From Meconema thalassinum (lineage: Eukaryota; Arthropoda; Insecta; Orthoptera; Tettigoniidae): DNA of 64,000 nucleotides. The notes below the pieces were generated by a model. That model worked only from the letters and a program-made list of their open reading frames with translations. It was not told the origin of the DNA and made no database searches. The DNA lies in contig OX336392.1 of the NCBI GenBank assembly GCA_946902985.2, forward strand, positions 22,829,482-22,893,481, in the 5' to 3' direction. A program made the translations under genes and the position numbers. Shown piece after piece: positions 1-10,639 of the stretch. Every line of letters starts with the position of its first letter. The stretch's first letter is position 1.

Positions 1-627
1 AACACCTTGGAAAAATTTGAATTAAAAATCACTGCGCTCCAGGAGACACGCTTCACGGACGAAGAACACTTCAACACAGGGAATTTCCGAATCTACAAGG
101 GAAAACCTGCCATCAAAATTAATGACAACTTACCTCTCTTGGGAACAGGATTCGCCGTACACAATTCTGTGCTTGATTCGATCATCGACTTTACTTCTCA
201 TACCGAGAGAGTCTCTTTACTATCAGTAAAATCAGCTAATAAAGCTTACACGCTGATCAACGTGCACGCCCCCACAAATCAACACAATAAAACTGATCCT
301 GAAACCGTGGAAAATTTCTGGGAAACTTTGGAAGAAACAACCAATAACATACCAAGACACCATGTGGAAATTTTATTAGGTGATTTTAACGCACAGTTAG
401 GGAAAGAAAGGAAATTCAAGGATACCACAGGCCCTCATACTAAACACAAACGTACCAACAAAAATGGGGAAAGATTAATTGACTTCTGTAGAAACTTTGG
501 ACTTAAAATCATGAGCACCCAATTTCAAAATCCTGCACATAAATTGACCACATGGAGATCACCCAGTCTTAAACAGGGTGAGTTCCAAATTGACCATGTC
601 GCAATCTCCAAGAAAAACATACAATAA
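1..627 (+). pseudogene. APE-type endonuclease domain of the LINE, truncated by a stop
   Basis: The frame is open from the first base of the window, so the true start lies upstream. Counting from the TTG at 7, QETRF (12-16), GDFNAQ (125-130) and IDHVAI (195-200) match the metal-binding and catalytic blocks of the apurinic-type endonuclease that nicks target DNA in LINEs. The more N-terminal asparagine block is outside the window. The frame ends at TAA 625-627. Sequence to about 1160 keeps LINE-like linker character but needs frame changes, so this copy cannot make a continuous ORF2 protein. Confidence 0.8.
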
Positions 628-1166
628 ATTTTTAACGTCAGGGCTCGTAAAGGCGTCTTTGAATCAAATCATTATCTTCTCCAAATAAAGACAAAATTCC
701 AACCAAATAGAAGACCAAAACGCCCACCAAAAATTTCAGACCAGATCCGGAATATCTGAAACTCCACAAGCAAGAAATCATTTTGCAAATCAATCAGGAG
801 GAATCAACAGACTGGAGAATACTAACGGGGAGAATTCAGGAAGCCATAAAGCTAGGACAACCACCTCGCTCCAGAAAACATCGCTGGTGGAACACAATTT
901 GCGATCAAGCAGTTGACAATCGCATAATGGCTTGAAAAAACTTTCACAGTAGCCAAACAAAGGAAAACTGGGAGAACTTTCTTACCACTCAAAAACAGGC
1001 CTCAAAAATAATTAGGAAAGAAAAACGAAGGTATGACAACAACAGACTCCACGAAATCCAGCAGGATTTCACCAAAAATAATACTAGAAATTTCTACAAG
1101 ACATTTAGACAAAATCTACGGGGATACCAAGCACCCAGTCTGTGCTTCAAGAGACACGACGGCTCA

Positions 1167-2885
1167 TTGGAAACTAACTCCAAAAATAATTACAAACTAT
1201 TAGCCCAATATTTCAACTCTCTTCTTAACTGTCAACCACCTCTAGTAAAACTTGACTTCTCTCCTCCGGTATTCATACACTTGGACTCGCAAGCCCCCGA
1301 CATTGAAGAAATTACGGAGATAATCCGACAACTCAAAAACAACAAAGCACCAGGGGAAGATGGGATCATTGCTGAACTCTGGAAACTGAATGATCCCACA
1401 CTGACGCGGAAACTCCATTCCATAATTTCAGATATTTGGACAACGGAGCAATTACCACATGACTGGAAATGCGCATTGATTCACCCGTTGCACAAAAAGG
1501 GCGACAAGACGGACATCAACAATTATAGAGGAATTTCCCTGCTCCCGGTTGCTTATAAAATCCTTTCCACGGCACTTCTGAACAGGTTAGAGCCCCAAAT
1601 GGATCCACTCATTGGTGACTACCAGGCTGGATTCAGAAAAGGGCGATCGTGTGCTGAACAGATCTGGTGCCTAAAGACGATCTAACAAATGAGGAAATGT
1701 AGAAATACCGTGATTGCATTCATCGACTTCAGAAAAGCATAAGACTCTGTTGACCACGACACCCTCTTTAAAATCATGGAAGAATTTGGGATCGATCGTA
1801 AGACACGCAAAATCATAGAACAGACACTTATAGGAACAATATCCAAAGTGAAATTCATGGGCGAAATATCAGATCCCTTCGATATCAAGACGGGAGTCCG
1901 GCAGGGGGATGGACTATCCCCAATACTCTTCAATATGGTTCTGGAGAGGATAATTAGGGAATGGGAACCTCTGGTAAAGGGCATTCAAATCGGCATTAAA
2001 AAAGAGAACAGAACTAAAGTCAAATGTCTCGCTTTCGCGGACGATATTGCAATTGTCGCAGACAACAGATCGGAAACGACTTACGCAGTGGAAAAGCTCC
2101 ATGAGATGGCACAAAAGACCGGATTACATATATCTTACGACAAGACCAAATATATGGAGAGAAGGCCAGAAAATAAATCCCCTTTAAACACCAAATACGG
2201 TAAAATCGCACAAGTCTGCAGTTTTAAATACCTTGGCGAAATTATACAGCCCGCAGGACTTAATCGAATCGCCAATGAAGACAGAATCACTAAGCTCCAG
2301 AAGGCCTACAGGCTAACGTGGGCCCATTACAACAAGAAATGCATTTTGACAAACGCCAAATTACGACATTACAAAACAGTTATTCTTCCTGAAGCAACAT
2401 ATGGGGCTGAAACAATAGTAATCGATGGTCGTTCTGAGATTAGGGAACTGGAAAAGCAGGAACGAAAAATTCTCCGGAAGATCTACGGAGCAATCAACAG
2501 AAACGGCATTTGGATGAAGAGACCTAGTACTGAACTCTATCAAAACACCATTACGATAACAGACGAAATTAGAAAACGCAGAGCCAAATTTTACACTCAC
2601 ATCCACAGGATGGCCACCTCCAGATTGCCCAAGAAACTACTCAGTTTCATAACACAGAGCAAATGCGGCACAGAATGGCTTAAAGAGGTACAAAGAGACT
2701 TACAAATTATCAGTATACAAAATTTCGAAGACCGAACTGAGTGCCAGACGAAAATCAAGAATGTTAAGTTCGAACCAAGATCATTACGACAACCTGGAAA
2801 AACGTGGACGGATGAGAGGAAGAGGGAGCATTCCGCGAGAATGAAGAGATTTTGGGAGGAGCGGAGGAGACACGCCTCCAAATGA
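1167..2885 (+). pseudogene. Reverse transcriptase and C-terminal tail of the LINE, two in-frame stops
   Basis: One reading frame covers the RT core but is cut by TAA at 1683-1685 and TAA at 1740-1742; the latter replaces the tyrosine of the KAYDSVDH-like block. Visible motifs are APGEDG (residues 61-66 from 1167), NNYRGISLL, then in the part starting at 1776 GVRQGDGLSP (40-49) and FADD (87-90) with both catalytic aspartates. The tail keeps the FKYLGE, YGAET and RKRRAKFY blocks usual in this LINE group. The frame stays open back past 1167 to about 1021. The frame differs from that of the endonuclease piece. The copy is inactive. Confidence 0.85.
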
Positions 2886-2988
2886 CGTCATGTTATCAGG
2901 TTTAATCGCTCTCCTGTAGGGGATCTTTCGCTTAAATAAATAAATAATAATCGTCAGTTGGGCCAACAGAGAAAGAAACTCAGGACTT

Positions 2989-3335
2989 AACAAGTTGTTC
3001 CGTGAAGAACTAAAGCCTATTTACATATAACCTACTTTTGTTAATTGCCTCTATCAATATACGAAATTTCGATTTGATTGCTGTAATAGATTCGTAGATA
3101 TTGAGAACCGTCTAAATATTTCGGATAGTCGCCATGTTGGATTTTTATATATAGGCCTTAGAGGTATGTACTGTTACGTGAAGATTATTGTGTAGGTGTT
3201 TTATTCAAACTTCAATCGCAAGATTAGGACACAAGAAATAAAAACGAGATTTTAAAATTTTGCACAACTGCCATCTTGTGGATATGAAAACAATTGAAAT
3301 AAATTAGACGCCAGTGGATTAAAATTTGTATATGC
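2989..3335 (+). mobile_element. 146-bp-period element copy, 3' truncated
   Basis: It begins with AACAAGTTGTTCCGTGAAGA, the 5' end shared by copies at 5555, 34906, 42114 and 57084. The body is close to the 34906 and 57084 copies, including the phrase GATATTGAGAACCGTC and the GCCAT landmarks near 3131 and 3270. It stops where the tail of a minus-strand SINE begins. Confidence 0.75.
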
Positions 3336-3344
3336 ATTTACCGT

Positions 3345-3820
3345 ACCAAGTTTTACTGCTCTCGACAACGTGGTCATGTAGCCCCGTGTACTTTGGGTGT
3401 GTGTAGAATCTGTCTTATAACCGGTGTTAATAGTGATGGCTGTATTAATGTGTGTTATCTGATATTCAGGTAAGGACTGCAGACGATAAATTTCAAGTAG
3501 CTCCAAATGCTACCGTTAACGACACCTAGCTGTGAACTTGGATACTAGATGTCATCACAACTTCTACCTGGCGGCGAACGTTGGAACTAATAGAGCATTA
3601 ATCAAATCTAACCTACCTATTTTAGGTTCACTCAACTGAAGTTAGTGGAAGGTTCTTTTTCATGCCATAAATATATGACATGGGCCCACCGGCTTTACTT
3701 TCCCTCCGAAGGCAGGCATACTGAGGGATTTTTAACGCTCTTAAAGAATCCGACGACTTCGGCCGGGTTTGAATTCACGATCTTGAGCATAGAAGCTCAG
3801 CATGCCACCGAAGCCGCCTC
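3345..3820 (-). mobile_element. tRNA-derived SINE, family A
   Basis: The head is at 3820 and the tail near 3345. Family A has a tRNA-like head (A box TGGCGTAGTCGG and B box GGTTCAAACCC in the best copies), a body with the phrases TCCTTCGGAGG and CCATGTCATA, and a tail ending CTGAGGAACCAACC. This copy has lost part of the A box. Other copies are at 12962-13632, 33430-33646, 34428-34803, 37678-38172, 41550-41800 with 45340-45490, and 55378-55690. Confidence 0.8.
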
Positions 3821-3835
3821 ATATCGTTTAATACT

Positions 3836-4480
3836 ATAGTTTCGTCATCAAGAAAGTGTGCAGATTTCATTACGAGAAGCACTTGCTCCTGGTATTGCGC
3901 ATAGCACACCCCCTGGGTTCTGCACAAGGTTGGGTGCGAGCTAGCAATTGGTTAGGGCATTGATAGGATATTGAACTGTTCGCTGGAATGTTAGGCTTGT
4001 GTTTGATCGAGAAATCTATTTGATATGTTCCCCACTGGGTATTGTACTCCTAACAATACCTCTCCTATTCTCCACATCGCTTTGACTGCTGATATGAATT
4101 TTCATGCTATATGATTCTATAATTATGTGCTGTACGATGCATGTCGAATATTGATCCAAACAACACTTGCGCTCCTATCACAAAGGCTCGTGCTGTTGAC
4201 CTGTTGATTGTGAAATACATTTCCCCCACTATCATGAAATGTGAATTGCCCTTACGAAGGACAGTAAATAATACTCGCATATTATCATGTCCAAGTATAA
4301 CAAAGGTGCAGAGAAATTGCATCAGAACCATGAAAATATTACTTTGAATTCTTCCCTGGGCTATAATCTAATGCAGAACCTGTTTCTTACGTCTCGTTGC
4401 GCAGAATTCTTGGATGTCACCGTGAAGGCTTGTGTTCGATTTACGACCCTGAAAAGATGCTGGCAATCACACTTTAATTT
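3836..4480. other. No gene recognised
   Basis: Only short random-looking frames are present. I see no known element apart from the repeat that begins near 4484. Confidence 0.5.
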
Positions 4481-4483
4481 GAT

Positions 4484-4605
4484 TTTTGTAGTCGAACGTG
4501 TCATATTTAAATTTAACACAAATGATTTGCATTTTTGATTCACACGGACATTATTGTGATTGAATAACATCTTTCTCGAATAATATAAAATCTCATTGTA
4601 GAAGT
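4484..4605 (+). repeat. Dispersed repeat, second copy at 41056-41178
   Basis: Phrases GAACGTGTCATATTT, GATTCACACGGA and ATAACATCTTTCTC are shared in the same order and spacing with 41056-41178. Family unknown. Confidence 0.65.
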
Positions 4606-4763
4606 CAACAAACAAAACATTTTGTGGTGAGTCTATTATTTAATGCATATATTCTGACTGTCCACATCAAACAGTAACCAAAAACGCCATTCATAATAAA
4701 CAAAGTTTGCTTTTGTACTTTATGCAATGATCGTGATTTGCAATTAGAGTACAATTAGACCTC

Positions 4764-5039
4764 ATGAAGCAGCTTGTAAAGGCTCTTCGTCAAGATTCTG
4801 AAGCCTTTCAATGCCGGTATTTAAACACTTTATTGTCAGAAGTTAAAATTAAAGCTGTTATTTTCGTCGATCCTCAAATAAAGAAACTAATGGTCAGTGA
4901 AGAATTTTCACTATCACTCAAAACCCACGAAAAGCAAGCATGGTACTGGCTTAAAGCAGTGATCCATGGCTTCCTTGGGAATAAGAAAGCCGAGAACTAC
5001 AAAGAGCTATTTCCACTGTGCTTGAGAACTGTGTAGCAG
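4764..5039 (+). pseudogene. Fragment of a transposon-associated insect gene of unknown function
   Basis: The 90-residue frame contains LSEVKIKAVIF, DPQIKKLM and GFLGNKKAENYKEL. I recall this block order (KAGIF..PQI..LM, then a lysine-rich GFLGN.KA.NY stretch) from multicopy uncharacterised arthropod proteins that look transposon-borne. The frame stops soon after NYKELF where homologues would continue, so this is a truncated copy. No catalytic residues can be assigned, and the identification rests on remembered similarity only. Confidence 0.45.
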
Positions 5040-5267
5040 AACGTCCCTTAAAGTAGCCTACACATGTTACGTGCTCACTCGGACCAATTTAAAGATAACT
5101 CGGGGCAAGGGGAACGTTCTCACCAAGAAGTGATGGACTTTGAGCAACGTTAATGAGAACATGATTGGTAATTAGATTACATTTGGGGGGTAATAGGAAA
5201 AATGCCGCACCCACACAGAAGAAGTAACAAAAATATTCATTTTTAAAGCTTGTTTGTATTTTTTTCT

Positions 5268-5465
5268 TCTCGCCTGCTGGGACCAAAGTTGCAGATTCGT
5301 ATCCTGGCCCAGTCAGCTGGCACTTGAGGGTGCACAAATGCGACGGAGCCGTGTCAGTAAATTTACTGGCACGTTAAAAATCCCCTTCGGGGAAACATTC
5401 CAGCAACCCGGCGTCTCTAAAATCCAGAGTAGTTAAAAGGGACATAGGAACCAATAACATTATTG
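5268..5465 (+). mobile_element. SINE-like 3' region ending in AACATTATT
   Basis: It contains the phrases TTTACTGGCACGTTAAAAA, GGCGTCTCTAAAA and AGTAGTTAAAAGGGACATA followed by CCAATAACATTATTG. This is the layout of a common insect SINE/LINE tail. Its head is not clear. Confidence 0.5.
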
Positions 5466-5554
5466 TTCTTTTAATCTGTAGATGTATGCTAATTATATTT
5501 TGTAAGTAATCGTGATATAAATATACAGTGTACCTTGTTTTCGTTTGAACTTAT

Positions 5555-6857
5555 AACAAGAAGTTCCGTGACGAACTAATGAGCCTACTTTTCTTAAAAT
5601 ATGAGATTCATGCCAATGATTAATCCAAATGGATCTATCTAGAATAATGACGAAATTAAGTTGGTAATATCGAAATTTCTAATTAGTTCGAAATACTGTA
5701 TACCTGGCATAATGTAGCCTAATAGAGAACTACAGTTGGCAGCCCTGGTGACTGAATATATTCATAGTTCCATCTTTAAAGTACAGAATACAAAATTTGG
5801 TTGAAGTCCAATGGATAGCATGGACGTTACATGCAGTTAAACATTGGATTTAACAGCGCGCGTAAAATCATGTTGGCAACAATGACATACATGTATTGGT
5901 CAGATGTAATCTGAAATAATATGATCTATTGTTGTGTCAATTTTGAATGAAATCCATTAGTTAGTATAGAAGTTACATGCATTTAAAAATTGGACCTATC
6001 AGGAGGATTAGAATCATGTTGGCAGCACTGGCGTAGGCCTATATTAATTACTCCAAATTAATCTAGAATGCCAGGTACTATACGGGTGCTAAGTTTAGAG
6101 CTATTGGCTTGCATACTTTCTGATATATTGATATTAGGGTAGCAAAAATAGACACAGTATTTATAAACAGTTGGCAGCCCTGGTTACTCCTAAGAATCAG
6201 CATAGTCATATCTGTTATGGTACACATAGCACACACGAAATTTGGTTGAAATCCAAATTATAGTATAGAAGTTACATGTATTTAAATTTGGACCTCTCAG
6301 CAGGCTTAGAATCATTTTGGTAGCACTGACGTATATAACTTACTCCAAATTAATATAGAATGCCAGGTACTATACGTTTGCATAGTTTAAAGCTGTCAGC
6401 TTGCATACTTTCTCATATATGGGTATTCGGATAAGAAAAATTGAGAGCATTTATTATCTGTTGGCAGCCCTGGTTACTCTTAAGAATCGGCATAGTCATA
6501 TCTGTTATAGTACACATAGCACATACGAAATTTGGTTGAAATCCAATTGATAGTGTAGAAGTTATATGCATTTAAAATTTGGACCTATCAGCAGGCTTAT
6601 AATCATTTTGGCAATACTGCCATGTATGACCTCCTGGAAATTACACTGCAATATTATTATCTACATGTGTGCCAATTTTGAATGAGCTCCCATTCATACC
6701 TTCCAAGATATCCAACACGGAGCTCAAATTTCAATTGCGATTTTTCAGCAGTTGGTGGCACTGACATCATTTTCAAACATGGCCGTGAGATATTCAGGTA
6801 TAGATCTTTACTCCTACCAAATTTTGTTTCGATTGCTGCAGCCGTTTAGGAATTGAT

Positions 6858-6899
<42 letters not shown>

Positions 6900-7007
6900 C
6901 CAGACAGACAGACAGACAGAAGGACAGACAGACAGACAGACACACATTTGCCCGATCTCAGAAGTCTACTTTTTCCTCATTTTTGCAAAATGTGAAAAGT
7001 AGGCTAA
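5555..7007 (+). mobile_element. 146-bp-period element, complete, interior type 1
   Basis: It starts AACAAGAAGTTCCGTGACGA, is followed by AGCCTACTTTTC, and ends GTGAAAAGTAGGCTAAAA, so the ends carry a short inverted match. A 3' hairpin forms between GTCTACTTTTT (about 6963) and GAAAAGTAGGCT. The interior repeats TTGGCAGCCCTGG-like landmarks at 5736, 5873, 6019, 6171, 6317, 6461, 6608 and 6752. CA and CAGA microsatellites precede the 3' hairpin. No protein is encoded. Two related copies form the palindrome at 42114-44857. Confidence 0.75.
6866..6945. repeat. (CA)n then (CAGA)n microsatellite inside the element
   Basis: An uninterrupted CA run is followed by CAGA repeats. Three interiors of this element family carry a comparable CA tract just before the 3' hairpin (also 10310 and 36320). 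Confidence 0.9.
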
Positions 7008-7009
7008 AA

Positions 7010-7310
7010 GTAGAGTATTTCCTTCTAATTTGAACTATCGTTGTGGTAGCAACAAAAGCAAAGTTTATTGGGTAAAACCATATTTTATTTCATTATTTAG
7101 GCATGGCAAATCAAAATCAAAATCATGCAAACAGAACCCAGACTCATAAATTCGTGTTGATTTGTGTTATTTAAAGATTTAGCGTGCAGCTAAGCCTCGC
7201 GAAGCGTTACACAGTCATTGGCAAAATCTTGAAGAGGAAGAAGAGGAGGAGGAAGAGGAGGAAGAAGAAGAGGAAGAAGAAGAAGAATTCAACTATGTGT
7301 GTTTTATGAC
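7010..7310. other. Unassigned sequence with (GAA/GAG)n tract at 7230-7288
   Basis: A purine-rich GAA/GAG imperfect microsatellite is the only structure seen. Confidence 0.6.
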
Positions 7311-7315
7311 TTTGA

Positions 7316-7530
7316 ACAGCCCACAGTGTTGAGGTAACGCGCCTTCCTCTTACCTGGAAGCCTCGGGTTCGATTCCTGGCTCCGTCAATGACTTAAGAAA
7401 CTGACGTGATTGCTGTTACGGGGTACACTGAGCCTCATAAGGACAGTTGAGTAGCTGTCTGATCAAAGAAGCAGTGCTCCGGTCCGCGGGGACCCAACGC
7501 TCTGACGACGCGTTACGCCATAATCTGCAG
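7316..7530 (+). mobile_element. tRNA-derived SINE, family E
   Basis: A tRNA-like head carries the B box GGTTCGATTCC at about 7368 behind a GTAACGCG..CTGG arm-like stretch. The following body (TACACTGAGCCTCATAAGGA) has no tRNA acceptor partner, so it is a SINE rather than a tRNA gene. Confidence 0.55.
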
Positions 7531-7534
7531 GCCA

Positions 7535-8010
7535 AATGGTTGGGCAGTGGGCGAATTTTTCGTTACTTAGACAAACGAATTACGAAATCCTGTGAATTTT
7601 TCCTACAATGCTCTATTAGTTATACGTAGTCAAATCTCGATTCGGTTGTTGCGTACAAGTTCAAATTACATACTGTATATAGATGGAGATTACATGCGTC
7701 ATCCTGTGGGAAGGTACACACGGGTTGTACACGCGAATTAATTAGCACTTGTTGATTCAATTACATTTAATTAAATTCTGCTTGTTGGTCACTAAATGTA
7801 AGGCGAGATCACTGCAGAATTTGAAGAAACTACACTAGAGACTAGAGACTAGAAACTTAATGTTGAAAACGTCACTTGGGAATTTGGATTTTGGATAACA
7901 AAAAAGAATATAAATATAGGTAATAAACTTAACATCAAAATTATTTCTTCAAAAAAATTAAAAATCCTTCAATGAAAAGTATATTTAGGTAATTTAGCCT
8001 CTGGTTCTAC
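7535..8010. other. No gene recognised
   Basis: AT-rich sequence with one short direct repeat (ACTAGAG repeated near 7833). Nothing else was identified. Confidence 0.5.
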
Positions 8011-8031
8011 AGTGTCTTTAGAATCTCTACC

Positions 8032-8231
8032 TTTGGGGGGGCGCGGTGGCGCAGCGGTCAAGCTGTTGGCCTCTCACCAAGGTGGACCGGGTTCAATTCT
8101 CGGTCAATGCATGTGAGATTTTCGAAGTGAAATGCCTTGTCCTGTGGTTTGGACTCCACGTAAAAAGGAGGTCCCGTGGCTCATGATCGCATGATTAACG
8201 GTAATGTAAAACTAAAAGCTTCCTTCCTTCC
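8032..8231 (+). mobile_element. tRNA-derived SINE, family B, with perfect 15-bp target duplication
   Basis: The A box (TGGCGCAGCGGT) and B box (GGTTCAATTCTC) are both recognisable, as expected for Pol III transcription. The insert is bounded by TTTAGAATCTCTACC at 8017-8031 and again at 8232-8246, a perfect duplication of the kind LINE machinery makes. Body phrases TCAATGCATGTGA and AAAAAGGAGGTCCCGTGGC recur at 61147-61323; the head recurs at 46380-46516 (minus). It ends in a CTTCCTTC-rich tail. Confidence 0.9.
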
Positions 8232-8531
8232 TTTAGAATCTCTACCGCAGACGTTTGGGATCGTTGATAAATTTGGGATTAATTTACTCTCTCCATCCCA
8301 CCACGAATCAACGGTTGGAACCAACAATCAAACTTAATTTCAACTGTAGAACAAGTTCCATTTAAAAAACAAGCGTTTTTAGCATTGTTTTTCAAAATAT
8401 CATTTAAGCCGGAAGTAATTTTCAGAATTTTATTTTGAATTATGATAGAACTTTTCAGAAAAGAACGCATTTGACACCTTTCATCATTTGGACCGCTACA
8501 GTCTGAGTGTCATTTGAAACATGTTTATAAC

Positions 8532-8592
8532 ATCATCATCATCATCATCGTCATCATCATCATCAAATAGGGCCCGGATGTTGATGCCATAA
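8532..8592 (+). repeat. (ATC)n with the GGGCCCGGATGTTGATG motif
   Basis: A CATCAT run abuts AGGGCCCGGATGTTGATG. The same motif occurs inverted next to ATC repeats at 11264-11298, and in weaker form at 61018-61050, so it is a repeat end of unknown family. Confidence 0.6.
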
Positions 8593-8755
8593 AGAAGTTT
8601 AAAACAAGATGTTCAGTAAAGAACATATAGCCTACTTTCTCCTAAATGCATGAGTATTGTTATAACTCTTTGTCCTTTTCAAGGAGTATAATTGAATGTT
8701 GGTTGTAGTAGCTTGTTGAAATACAACGTGCTATAGGTATATTAAACATGAATAT

Positions 8756-10300
8756 GAGGTGCCCTTTGCTAGTGCTACCTCTGTAAAAAAAATCATTCAA
8801 TTCGGTTTCACCGTGTTTGAATTGATATGGGGAATGGATTTGCACACATACTTGGCCACCATCTGCAAACTATTGGGCTGATGATCTTGCAGTTTGGTCA
8901 AAATATGCTTCCCACATTAAGATATGTTGTTGCAAAATTTGGTAGAGACTAGATTATTAGGTTGGTCGTAATTACATTTTAGCTTTTAACATTTGGGAGG
9001 CCGCAATTACGTTTCAGTCAAGATGGCGGTGATATAAAACTTGACACTGAGGTGCCCTTTGCTAGTGCTACCTCTGTACCAAATTTCGTTCCATTCGGTT
9101 CCACCGTGTTCGAATTGATAGGGGGGATCGATTTTCACACAAAGATGGCCGCCATCCGCAAAAATATTAGGCTAATGACGTATTAGTTTGGTCAAAGGAT
9201 GCTCCCTCCATAAAGGTATGTTGTTGCAAAATTTGGTAGAGATCGGATGATTATGTTAGTCGTAATTTGATTTAAGCTTTGAACATTTGTGTGGCCGCCA
9301 TTACGTTTCTGTCAAGATGGCGGATATATAAAACATGACACTGAGGTGCCCTTTGCTAGTGCTACCTCTGTACCAAATTACGTTTCATTCGGTTTCACCG
9401 TGTTTGAATTAATAGGGGGAATCGATTTTGACACAAAGATGGTCGCCATCCGCAAACTATTAGGCTAATGACCTATTAATTTGGTCAAAGGATGCTTCCT
9501 CCATAAAGGTATTTTGTTGCAAAATTTGGTAGATCGGATGATTATGTTAGTCGAAATTTGATTTAAGCTTTGAACATTTGTGTGGCCGCCATTACGTTTC
9601 CGTCAAGATGGCGGCGATATAAAACATGACACTGAGGTGCCCTTTGCTAGTATTACCTCTGTACCAAATTTCGTTCCATTCGGTTTCACCGTGTTCGAAC
9701 TAATAGGGGGTATCGATTTTCACACATGGATGGCCGCCATCCGCAAACTATTAGGCTGATGACCTATTAGATTGGTCAAAGGATGCTCCCCCATAAAGGT
9801 ATGTTCTTGCAAAATTTGGTAGAGATTGGATGATTAGGTTAGTCGTAATTTGATTTAAGCTTTGAACATTTGTGTGGCCGCCATTACGTTTCCGTCAAGA
9901 TGCCGGCGATATAAATCATGACACTGAGGTGTACTTTGCTAGTGCTACCTTTGTACCAAATTTCGTTCAATTCGCATTCACCGTGTTCGAATTAATAGGG
10001 GCAAACCATTTTCAGACAAAGATGGCCGCCATCCGCAAACTATTAGGCTGATGACCAATTAGATTGGTCAAAGGATGCTCCCCCATAAAGGTATGTTCTT
10101 GCAAAATTTGGTAGAGATCGGATGATTAGGTTAGTCGTAATTTGATTTAAGCTTTGAACATTTGTGTTGCCGCCATTACGTTTCCGTCAAGATGGCAGCG
10201 ATATAAATCATGACACTGAGGTGTCCTTTGCTAGTGCTACCTTTGTACCAAATTTCGTTCAATTCGCGTTCACCGTGTTCGAATTGATAGGTGGGGGGGG
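8756..10300 (+). repeat. Tandem array of 292-bp units
   Basis: Units share GTCAAGATGGCGG, TGACACTGAGGTG, CACCGTGTTCGAA and GATGGCCGCCATCCGC. Start-to-start distances are 293, 294, 291, 292 and 292 bp. Confidence 0.9.
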
Positions 10301-10309
10301 GACAGACAT

Positions 10310-10349
10310 TCAGAGTACACTCACACACACACACACACACACACACAGA

Positions 10350-10389
<40 letters not shown>

Positions 10390-10395
10390 GACACA
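10310..10395. repeat. (CA)n microsatellite
   Basis: CA runs are broken by single G substitutions. Open frames of 86 aa on both strands here are microsatellite artefacts. Confidence 0.95.
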
Positions 10396-10639
10396 CTTTT
10401 TTTCGCCCTGTGTTGATCTCGTAAGTGTACTGTCATTTTTTGAAAAAATAGAAAGTAGGCTAAAAATGCACTTAAAATTTTTCAAAAATGACTGCAATTA
10501 ATGACCTAAAAATTCGAAAAATGCACTATAACATGGAGAAAATGATCTTATAATAATAAACTCACCGATAATTCAAAAATGACATCTTAAACTCAAACTG
10601 AAAAGTCAATCAAAATAGATTTCTAGCACTTAACAAAAG

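Larger units (their letters stand above)
1..2955 (+). mobile_element. Broken non-LTR retrotransposon (RTE-like group), 5' end outside window
   Basis: Endonuclease, reverse transcriptase and the conserved C-terminal tail follow one another on the plus strand, interrupted by frameshifts and stop codons. The element ends in a short 3' UTR with an AAAT-rich tail near 2930-2955. Three more fragments of the same kind lie at 39681-40004 (minus), 54065-54525 and 58040-58424; they share the tail motif in which W(S/T)DERR or a close form precedes a basic stretch and FW or KW. The clade (RTE versus a related LINE) is inferred from motif style and was not tested by phylogeny. Confidence 0.85.
8603..10465 (+). 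mobile_element. 146-bp-period element, complete, interior type 2 (six 292-bp units)
   Basis: It begins AACAAGATGTTCAGTAAAGA followed by TAGCCTACTTTC, and ends AGAAAGTAGGCTAAAAATG, so it shares the family ends. The interior consists of about six tandem units of 291-294 bp; the phrase GAGGTGCCCTTTGCTAG or a close variant starts at 8756, 9049, 9343, 9634, 9926 and 10218. Each unit holds two GCCAT-type sites about 146 bp apart. A CA microsatellite precedes the 3' end. It is non-coding. Confidence 0.75.

Noticed and set aside
10164..10436. 86-aa frames on both strands
   Set aside because: Made mostly of CA microsatellite (Thr-His or Cys-Val runs).
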